Shown here in pieces: positions 1-5,237 of a stretch of 7,212 bases of DNA. Source of the DNA: Phycisphaerales bacterium (GTDB lineage Bacteria; Planctomycetota; Phycisphaerae; Phycisphaerales; SM1A02); contig SKZB01000106.1 in assembly GCA_007127615.1 (NCBI GenBank), positions 1-7,212 on the forward strand, in the 5' to 3' direction. Under the pieces are notes generated by a model. It worked only from the letters and a program-made list of their open reading frames with translations, made no database searches and was not told where the DNA came from. Position 1 is the stretch's first letter; every line of letters starts with the position of its first letter. A program made the position numbers and the translations under genes.

Positions 1-555
<555 letters not shown>

Positions 556-645
556 CGGGCGGAGCCTCCATCGGCGAGCGGGGCGAAAAAAGGATTCAAC
601 TGGGATCTTCCCCGGTATGCATGAGATCTATCGGCCATCAGCAGG

Positions 646-651
646 AGTATA
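646..651 (-). promoter_or_regulatory. possible -10 box for the moxR-like gene
   Basis: On the minus strand the hexamer TATACT matches the sigma70 -10 consensus at five of six positions. It lies about 90 bp before the moxR-like start, in the 252-bp divergent gap to mutM. No good -35 hexamer is found at 16-18 bp spacing. The same bases read TATAGT at 648-653 on the plus strand, so the direction is ambiguous and the element could serve mutM instead. Confidence 0.25.
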
Positions 652-807
652 GTCGTGCGATGTGGCGGGAAGTTTCACGCTCGGTGAATCCGGGGCGGCA
701 TTCTCTATTTCCTGCCGCCGCAGGATGGAGCCGGTTTTCGCGGGATGCCCTTCCGGCCTGCGTGGACTTTCAAACGAAGGTCAGGTCAGAGCACAACGGA
801 GTCCGCC

Positions 808-1686
808 GTGCCGGAATTGCCCGAAATTGAACATCTCCGTCGATCGCTGGAGTCCTCCCTGGTCGGCGCGAAGGTGCGGCGCGCCGTGGCCCATCGTCGG
901 GACGTCATTCGACTCGGGCGCCCCTTTCCGAACAAGGGGTCGAAGGGTCCCGGACGGGCGCCGGCCATGGGAACCGCGCTGCTGCGGGGTGACCGGATCG
1001 ATCGGCTCGAGCGCCGGGGCAAGCAGCTCGCGATCATCGGCCGGTCGGCGGGCGTTATCTGTGTTCATCTGGGTATGTCCGGGCAATTGCGACTTGTCGG
1101 ACCGCGGACACGAGTCGAGCCGAACACACATATTCACGTGCGATGGTGGCTGGAGGGGAAAGACGGCCGGGAGGGGCAGTTGGTCTTCCGCGACCCGAGG
1201 CGGTTCGGCGGCATATGGACCTTCCCCGATCAAGCCGTACTGGACGAGAAACGCTGGAGCCGGCTCGGGCCGGATGCCCTGACGATCCGCCGGGCGGAGG
1301 TGGCCAACGCCCTCAGGCGGACGTCCCGGCCGCTCAAGACGGCGCTGCTGGACCAATCACTGATCGCGGGGTTGGGAAACATCTACGTCGATGAGATCCT
1401 CTTCCGGAGCGGACTTCATCCCCAGCGGCGCGCGAATCGAGTGTCGGATGATCAGCTCGGTCCGCTGCACCGGTCGATTCGGCGGATTCTCGGTGAGGCG
1501 ATCGAAGCGGGCGGATCGACGCTCCGGGACTATGCCGACTCCCGCGGTCGACCCGGCCGGTACACGGCCCGGCACCTTGTTTACGGTCGAGCGGGCCTGC
1601 CCTGCAGAAACTGCCGCACTTCGCTTGAGCAGCTCCGGATCGCACAACGCACGACGGTGGTCTGTCCCCGGTGCCAGCCGATCTGA
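808..1686 (+). CDS. mutM: Formamidopyrimidine-DNA glycosylase (MutM/Fpg)
   Basis: A 292-residue base-excision-repair enzyme that removes 8-oxoguanine and formamidopyrimidines from DNA and nicks the abasic site by beta,delta-elimination. The GTG start at 808 is preferred over upstream in-frame codons because the family begins Met-Pro-Glu-Leu-Pro-Glu, with Pro2 as the catalytic amine after Met removal; a GGAG at 798-801 lies 6 nt upstream. Seen: PELPE at residues 2-6, the active-site lysine K72 in RRGKQLA (Lys57 in E. coli), HLGMSGQLR (87-95), DPRRFGG, the helix-two-turns-helix segment around AGLGNIYVDE, GGSTLRDY, and a C-terminal zinc finger with Cys266, 269, 286 and 289 and the DNA-contacting Arg281 in AQRTT. 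This distinguishes it from plant/fungal Fpg, which lacks the finger. It is longer than E. coli MutM (269), mainly through a basic Gly/Pro-rich insertion at about residues 37-53. It is a single gene between the divergent moxR-like gene and the candidate origin. Confidence 0.96.
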   Translation: MPELPEIEHLRRSLESSLVGAKVRRAVAHRRDVIRLGRPFPNKGSKGPGRAPAMGTALLRGDRIDRLERRGKQLAIIGRSAGVICVHLGMSGQLRLVGPRTRVEPNTHIHVRWWLEGKDGREGQLVFRDPRRFGGIWTFPDQAVLDEKRWSRLGPDALTIRRAEVANALRRTSRPLKTALLDQSLIAGLGNIYVDEILFRSGLHPQRRANRVSDDQLGPLHRSIRRILGEAIEAGGSTLRDYADSRGRPGRYTARHLVYGRAGLPCRNCRTSLEQLRIAQRTTVVCPRCQPI

Positions 1687-1693
1687 TCGCAAG

Positions 1694-1733
1694 CCGGTTT
1701 CCACAATGAATTCACAACGATGTGGAGAACCGG
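1694..1733. repeat. Inverted repeat just after mutM stop (terminator and/or paired DnaA sites)
   Basis: The arms CCGGTTTCCACA (1694-1705) and TGTGGAGAACCGG (1721-1733) are complementary except for one bulged base, with a 15-nt loop. It begins 7 bp after the mutM stop. No T-run follows, so an intrinsic terminator is uncertain. The inner part of each arm (TCCACA/TGTGGA) is also the core of a DnaA box, so it may instead be a pair of facing DnaA sites. Confidence 0.5.
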
Positions 1734-1820
1734 TGAAGGAGAGCTCGACAACGAATTCGGCACGTGCGGGGAGGATGGTCTCAGTACCAGACGGATCGTC
1801 GGAATGGGACCGAATACCCC

Positions 1821-1848
1821 CGAAGAGATTAATATCTCTCTCTCTTCG
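1821..1848. repeat. Short AT-cored inverted repeat
   Basis: CGAAGAGA (1821-1828) and TCTCTTCG (1841-1848) are perfect 8-bp inverted arms around an AT-rich, CT-repeat spacer. An alternative, smaller palindrome GAGAT-TAAT-ATCTC sits at 1825-1838. It lies at the left end of the least GC-rich block of the candidate origin. Its role is not known; cruciform or unwinding function is only inferred. Confidence 0.4.
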
Positions 1849-2053
1849 TTAAAGCGGTGACGGTATGTGGGTAACCTGGGTTTTTAATCACAAGTCTATG
1901 TTCGACAGTCACTTACGCAAAGCTGTCCATGTGGAGGAGCTGTCGCTTCCGTGTCATCTGCTGCGATGACCGTGCCGGTTGCGCAGGCGCGGGACGGCCG
2001 GGAGAACCGGTCCGAACATTCGGCCGGCCGAAGTCGTGGTGAGGATCGAAGTT

Positions 2054-2083
2054 GCCGACAGACCGCCGACAGATGGCGACAGG
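2054..2083. repeat. Three tandem short repeats abutting the perfect DnaA box
   Basis: GCCGACAGA occurs at 2054-2062 and again at 2065-2073, one helical turn (11 bp) apart; a third, degenerate copy GGCGACAGG (7 of 9 matches) is at 2075-2083. The third copy runs directly into the perfect DnaA box at 2084. Phased repeats next to a DnaA box are a known arrangement at origins, but the binding protein here is unknown. Confidence 0.45.
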
Positions 2084-2092
2084 TTATCCACA
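2084..2092 (+). promoter_or_regulatory. Perfect DnaA box
   Basis: TTATCCACA is identical to the high-affinity E. coli R1/R4-type DnaA-binding sequence. It lies about 100 bp from the dnaA stop codon. The conserved domain IV of the DnaA encoded next to it suggests the usual box specificity. Confidence 0.75.
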
Positions 2093-2192
2093 ACGAGCAT
2101 GTCACGTAAAAGAGTTTCGATCGGTCCGGGAAAGGTCCACCGGAGACGATGATGCCAACTTTGGGAAAGCGCACTTTCTGCCCGTTGCCGGC

Positions 2193-3566
2193 TCAGGGTG
2201 AAGAGGCTTCGGTGTGTTCAGTTGACTCCGTTTGCAGACGTGACCGGAGCTGGTTGACATCGTTCCGGAGTGACGGGTCTTCGGCCTGGCGGGACTCGAT
2301 GGATCGAATCGCGTGCATGACGGTGGTGTGATCCCGTCCACCGAAGTAGCTGCCGATTTCTTCGAGTGAATGCCGCGTATGCTGGCGGGCCAGCCACATT
2401 CCGACCTGACGGGGGCCGGCGATCGACTTCTGACGGCGTTTGGAAAGCAGGTCGGAGAGTTTGACCCCGTAGTAGCGGCTGATTTCATCCATAATCTGGT
2501 GAATGGGAGGATCCCGCTGTTCACTCCGGGCAGAGGAGAACTCTTCAAGAACCTCTTTGGCGAGCTCCAGATTGATCGTTCTGCTGGTGATACTGGCCAG
2601 ATGCTGAAGTGAGTTCAGCCGTCCCTGCAGGTCACGGATGCTGGTGTCGATCCGTGCGGCCATGTAGCTGGCGACATCATCGGACAATGCCAACCCGTGC
2701 AGTTTCGCTTTGGATTTCAGGATGGCCACGCGCGTCTCAAAGCTGGGTTTGAGCATTGAGGCCACCAGCCCGCTGTTGAATCGACTCGAGAGTCGTTCTT
2801 CGAGATCGGGAATCTGATCGGGTGGCGCATCCGAGCTGAGCACGAGCTGTTTGCCCGCCTGGTAGAGCGCGTTGAAGGTATGGAAGAACTCCTCCTGCGT
2901 CTGGCCGCGCTTCGAAAGGTCGTGAATGTCATCGATCACGAGCATGTCGACGTTCCGGAAGCGATGACGAAACTCGCGCATCTGACCTTCCTGCACGGCT
3001 TCCATAAACTGCGTCATGAACCCGTCGCACGAGATGTAGTAGATGCGCATCGGGTTGTGCAACTGCATGGCGTGCTGGCAAATGGCCTGAAGCAGGTGGG
3101 TCTTGCCGAGGCCGTGCCCGCCGTAGATGAAAAACGGGTTGTACGCCCGTCCGGGTTTGCGCGCGACAGCATTGGCGGCGGCGTGCGCGAGCTGATTGTT
3201 CGGCCCGACGATGAACTGGTCAAACGTGAAGTCGGGAGAGAGAACCATCTCTTCATCGGGGTTGAGGGTGGTCACCCCGACATCGCGTTTGGGCGCCGAT
3301 GAAGGTGAAGTATCGAGTTCGTCGGCGCCGATGAAGCGCACGAAAATCATGCGGCCGGATGCTTCGCGCGCCGCTTCGTTGAATGGCTGCACGCAGTGAC
3401 GTTGCAGGTACTTCAACTGAACCTGCTCGTGCACGAGCAATCGCAAGGTTCCGCCGTTGAGGTCGATCGGTTCGATATCTTCGAACCAGTGCCGACACAA
3501 GCTCGGCGAGTATTGGCGCAAGTGTGCAAGAATGGATGCCCACACTGCGGCCTGCGGCTTCCCCAT
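2193..3566 (-). CDS. dnaA: Chromosomal replication initiator protein DnaA
   Basis: A complete 457-residue initiator ATPase that binds DnaA boxes, melts oriC and helps load the replicative helicase. The ATG at 3566 is chosen because GAGGAA (3573-3578) lies 6 nt upstream and the protein then starts with domain I (MGKPQAAVWASILAHL, Trp9 at the usual place); the open frame extends 33 codons further up without supporting family sequence. Seen: domain I about 1-80; a very short domain II linker about 84-105; AAA+ domain III from LSPDFTFDQF (109), Walker A GGHGLGKT (149-156), Walker B LVIDD (209-213), arginine-finger region SSRF (Arg262), sensor 2 Arg311 in SIRDLQGRL; domain IV about 357-445 with the DnaA signature GGRDHTTVMHAIRSI (409-423). 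E. coli DnaA has 467 residues. The Walker A carries His151 where Val or Ser is more usual. It is not followed by dnaN; the candidate origin lies downstream and RNase Z upstream. Confidence 0.98.
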   Translation of the reverse strand: MGKPQAAVWASILAHLRQYSPSLCRHWFEDIEPIDLNGGTLRLLVHEQVQLKYLQRHCVQPFNEAAREASGRMIFVRFIGADELDTSPSSAPKRDVGVTTLNPDEEMVLSPDFTFDQFIVGPNNQLAHAAANAVARKPGRAYNPFFIYGGHGLGKTHLLQAICQHAMQLHNPMRIYYISCDGFMTQFMEAVQEGQMREFRHRFRNVDMLVIDDIHDLSKRGQTQEEFFHTFNALYQAGKQLVLSSDAPPDQIPDLEERLSSRFNSGLVASMLKPSFETRVAILKSKAKLHGLALSDDVASYMAARIDTSIRDLQGRLNSLQHLASITSRTINLELAKEVLEEFSSARSEQRDPPIHQIMDEISRYYGVKLSDLLSKRRQKSIAGPRQVGMWLARQHTRHSLEEIGSYFGGRDHTTVMHAIRSIESRQAEDPSLRNDVNQLRSRLQTESTEHTEASSP

Positions 3567-3572
3567 CGGGAG

Positions 3573-3578
3573 TTCCTC
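3573..3578 (-). promoter_or_regulatory. dnaA ribosome-binding site
   Basis: GAGGAA on the minus strand lies 6 nt before the ATG at 3566. It decides this start against an upstream in-frame start at 3665, which would add 33 residues not typical of DnaA. Confidence 0.7.
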
Positions 3579-3643
3579 AACGAAGGTTCTCTTGAAAGAT
3601 CGCGTAACGTTCGAGCATCGACGCGAGATCCGGTCCCACCGAC

Positions 3644-3659
3644 CGTTGTTTGCACAACG
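3644..3659. repeat. Small hairpin in the dnaA leader
   Basis: CGTTGT (3644-3649) and ACAACG (3654-3659) form a 6-bp stem with a 4-nt loop. It lies between the predicted dnaA promoter and the dnaA start and would be transcribed as part of the 5' leader. Function unknown. Confidence 0.35.
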
Positions 3660-3682
3660 TGCCAATGACCTCGAACGTCGAA

Positions 3683-3711
3683 AATGTACGATGCGGTTGC
3701 GCGCACGTCAA
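3683..3711 (-). promoter_or_regulatory. Predicted sigma70-type promoter of dnaA
   Basis: On the minus strand TTGACG (3706-3711, five of six consensus positions) and TACATT (3683-3688, four of six) are separated by exactly 17 bp. Transcription would start near 3676, giving a leader of about 110 nt. An identical 10-bp direct repeat, CGAACGTCGA, lies on each side (3672-3681 over the start region and 3713-3722 just upstream of the -35), as would suit a regulator site. No good DnaA box was seen at the promoter itself; GTTTGCACA at 3649-3657 matches only weakly. Confidence 0.55.
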
Positions 3712-3734
3712 CCGAACGTCGACCGTTTCGTGAG

Positions 3735-3756
3735 ACATGTCAGAGGATGGACATGT
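3735..3756. repeat. Inverted repeat directly after the RNase Z stop codon
   Basis: ACATGTC (3735-3741) and GACATGT (3750-3756) are perfect 7-bp inverted arms with an 8-nt loop. The right arm touches the RNase Z stop codon. No T-run follows on the minus strand, so it would be a weak terminator. Since each arm also contains the palindrome ACATGT, it could be a protein-binding site upstream of the dnaA promoter. Confidence 0.4.
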
Positions 3757-4677
3757 TCACGATGCGTCGACGGTACTTTCGAGCGCATCACGCTGAACTT
3801 CGTACCGTTGTCGGTTCGTTCGGTAATCCATGAGAAAGTGCACGCGCTGAGCGCGATCCTGTCCGGCCCGCTTGACGAATGCCTCCCGCGAGGCGCCGAG
3901 ATGCGTACGGCGCGAAGCATGGATCAAGACGACGTGTTCCGCCTGCCAGATGTCCAGCAGTTTCACGATGTCGTCGACGTGCAGATGCTTGCCGATCGAA
4001 GAGCGAGAGCGTTGATCTTCCTCGTAGAAGGTGCATTCCGAGATCACGACCTTGGCGAGGGCGAACTCATCACGATACAGGAACGGCCCGAACTCGGTAT
4101 CGCCCGTGTACGCAACCAATGGAATTTCAAAGGTTTTCGTGATCTCGCGGCCTTGCTCCTTCAACTCGCGAAGGCGATCCTGCGGTAGTCCGTGAAACTC
4201 CTCACGAAGTTTGCTTCGCTTCTCGATGAGGCTGTAGCCCAATGCGGGCACCGTGTGGCTGACCTCAACCGCGCGCAAAAACGTATTCGGCTTGACTTCC
4301 AGTTGCTCGCCGTCGGCAAGCGGAATGATCTCGTGCGGCGTCTGTTGCTGTTCCAGCGCGACCCAACTCTCCATCATGGTTCGTAGCGGGTCGGCAATCT
4401 CCGGATGGCACACGCACGTGCCGGTTCCCATCTTTTGAAAGTAGCGTTGGCTGAAGTAGTACGGCAGACCGCCGATGTGGTCCATGTGCGCGTGACTGAC
4501 CGCAACATATGGTGATGCAAGCGCGACGCGCGGACACATGCCGATGTCGAAACAGACATCCAGTTCCGGAATCTGTACACAGGTCTGTTCGCCGGCGACA
4601 CTGATGCCCTGCACCCGGTAGGGCGGGCAATAGAGGAATCCGACCTGCCCCTCGCGCGGGGGCATCTTGGGTAACAC
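3757..4677 (-). CDS. rnz: Ribonuclease Z (tRNA 3'-processing endonuclease), plant TRZ1-like short form
   Basis: A 306-residue metallo-beta-lactamase-fold protein. RNase Z cuts pre-tRNA just after the discriminator base so that CCA can be added, in the cytoplasm with two zinc ions. Seen: HAHMDH with His62, His64, Asp66 and His67; His141 in SHTVPALGY; Asp193 in YTGDT; His231 in KHLHVDD, where the family usually has GHST or GHTH; and His253 in LIHASRR. All expected metal ligands are therefore present. The order VAGEQTCVQIPEL, FDIGMCPR, SHAHMDHIGGLPYY and EITKTFEIPLVAYTGDT resembles the short plant nuclear tRNase Z more than E. coli RNase Z. The GTG start at 4677 is favoured by an AAGGAGG 9 nt upstream; the next Met (residue 5) would be too far from it. 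It lies 190 bp upstream of dnaA on the same strand and diverges from a tRNA gene. A related MBL hydrolase with another substrate is possible but less likely. Confidence 0.85.
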   Translation of the reverse strand: MLPKMPPREGQVGFLYCPPYRVQGISVAGEQTCVQIPELDVCFDIGMCPRVALASPYVAVSHAHMDHIGGLPYYFSQRYFQKMGTGTCVCHPEIADPLRTMMESWVALEQQQTPHEIIPLADGEQLEVKPNTFLRAVEVSHTVPALGYSLIEKRSKLREEFHGLPQDRLRELKEQGREITKTFEIPLVAYTGDTEFGPFLYRDEFALAKVVISECTFYEEDQRSRSSIGKHLHVDDIVKLLDIWQAEHVVLIHASRRTHLGASREAFVKRAGQDRAQRVHFLMDYRTNRQRYEVQRDALESTVDAS

Positions 4678-4686
4678 GATGAAGAA

Positions 4687-4693
4687 CCTCCTT
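4687..4693 (-). promoter_or_regulatory. Strong ribosome-binding site of RNase Z gene
   Basis: AAGGAGG, a full Shine-Dalgarno match, lies 9 nt before GTG 4677. It fixes the GTG as the start rather than the ATG four codons later. Confidence 0.8.
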
Positions 4694-4735
4694 CGCCGAT
4701 GCTTTCACATCGACGGGCTGAATGATGAGCCGGAG

Positions 4736-4764
4736 ATTCTAACCCTCCCACGGCGTCCGCTCAA
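4736..4764 (-). promoter_or_regulatory. Predicted sigma70-type promoter of the RNase Z gene
   Basis: On the minus strand TTGAGC (4759-4764, four of six) and TAGAAT (4736-4741, five of six) are separated by 17 bp. Transcription would start near 4729, giving a leader of about 50 nt to the GTG. Confidence 0.55.
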
Positions 4765-4777
4765 TGGGATGGTTCGC

Positions 4778-4805
4778 TTGACCGGTTTGGCCGCCGGCCT
4801 ATCCT
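4778..4805 (+). promoter_or_regulatory. Predicted promoter of tRNA-Glu
   Basis: On the plus strand TTGACC (4778-4783, five of six) and TATCCT (4800-4805, four of six) are separated by 16 bp. The start point would fall near 4812, about 45 nt before the mature tRNA 5' end. It is back to back with the predicted RNase Z promoter. Confidence 0.45.
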
Positions 4806-4857
4806 TCGTCGATCGGCTCGGCCGTCTTTTCCTCTGAAGGTCGCCGTGCCCGACCAC

Positions 4858-4930
4858 GCCCCGTTCGTCTAGAGGCCCAGGACGCCAGGTTCTCATCCTG
4901 GTAACAGGGGTTCGAATCCCCTACGGGGCG
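4858..4930 (+). tRNA. tRNA-Glu (anticodon CTC)
   Basis: A 73-nt tRNA that folds fully: acceptor stem GCCCCGT (4858-4864) with ACGGGGC (4923-4929); D arm 4867-4883 with the AGAGGCCCAGGAC pattern typical of bacterial tRNA-Glu; anticodon stem CCAGG/CCTGG (4885-4889, 4897-4901) enclosing the loop TTCTCAT, so the anticodon is CTC at 4892-4894, reading GAG; T arm AGGGG/CCCCT around TTCGAAT; discriminator G at 4930. The 3' CCA is not encoded (CTG follows), so the precursor needs 3' trimming and CCA addition. The RNase Z encoded just upstream in the opposite direction is the enzyme type for that. GAG-specific tRNA-Glu alongside a UUC isoacceptor is common in GC-rich genomes. Confidence 0.97.
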
Positions 4931-5237
4931 CTGAGCCTGCGATCGGCCACCGGCCCGACCCATGTCCGCGTGCGGAACCCAGCGGCCGAGCATCGTCTGC
5001 TTCGCCGGGTCGCGCAATCAAAGCAGAACTCGGCCTTGAGCCGGTACCGTGTGATGATGCGCGACAGATCGATGGCCTGATCATGACCGTTGGGGTCGGA
5101 GTCGTCATGGTCCCGGTGATTTTCCGCGCGGCCCGGCTCCGCGGTTGAGACCGCTTCGGGTGTGGCTGCATCAGTGTGCGAAGCTCTGATCGGTCATCCT
5201 GCGCCATGGTCGCGACATCGCACGCTACGATGCTGGT
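4931..5237. other. About 300 bp without a convincing gene
   Basis: Between tRNA-Glu and the RlmL-like gene no plus-strand frame gives a protein with a start, ribosome site and family character. On the minus strand one frame is open for about 90 codons, ending at a TAG (4921-4923) inside the tRNA gene. It has no start codon, but contains an Asp/His-rich stretch followed by DLSRIITRYRLKAEF and CFDC, and 20 of 25 third positions in that part are G or C, as in a real gene. It may be a decayed gene fragment. Small hairpins such as GCGGT-TGAG-ACCGC (5141-5154) are present, none with a T-run, so no clear tRNA terminator is seen. Confidence 0.4.

Larger units (their letters stand above)
1687..2192. 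other. oriC: Candidate chromosomal replication origin (oriC) in the mutM-dnaA gap
   Basis: This gene-free stretch separates the 3' ends of mutM and dnaA. Seen: a perfect DnaA box TTATCCACA at 2084-2092; boxes with one mismatch to TTATNCACA at 1721-1729 (minus, TTCTCCACA), 1866-1874 (minus, TTACCCACA) and 1884-1892 (plus, TTAATCACA); weaker sites at 1697-1705, 1708-1716 and 1930-1938. A 100-bp block at 1821-1920 has 42 G/C by direct count, clearly lower than its surroundings, and includes ATTAAT and TTTTTAAT tracts that could serve as the unwinding element. Three short repeats abut the perfect box. Known: bacterial origins commonly lie beside dnaA and combine clustered DnaA boxes with an AT-rich element. 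Inferred: this is the origin. No convincing protein is encoded here on either strand. Confidence 0.6.

Noticed and set aside
662..1282. Plus-strand frame of 206 codons overlapping mutM
   Set aside because: It is a shifted-frame shadow of mutM; the mutM frame carries all catalytic and zinc-finger motifs.
1896..2174. Minus-strand frame of 92 codons in the candidate origin
   Set aside because: Its translation is Cys-, Arg- and Ser-rich without family character, it has no ribosome-binding site, and it overlaps the DnaA boxes and repeats.
2157..2180. Hairpin just past the dnaA stop as a terminator
   Set aside because: Only a 5-bp GAAAG/CTTTC stem with a bulge and no following T-run on the minus strand.
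3567..3665. N-terminal extension of DnaA by 33 residues
   Set aside because: The extension does not resemble DnaA, would start close to the predicted transcription start, and the ATG at 3566 has its own GAGGAA site.
3457..4188. Plus-strand frame of 243 codons over dnaA's leader and RNase Z
   Set aside because: It is antisense to the RNase Z gene, which has the full set of metal ligands; the antisense translation shows no recognisable domain.
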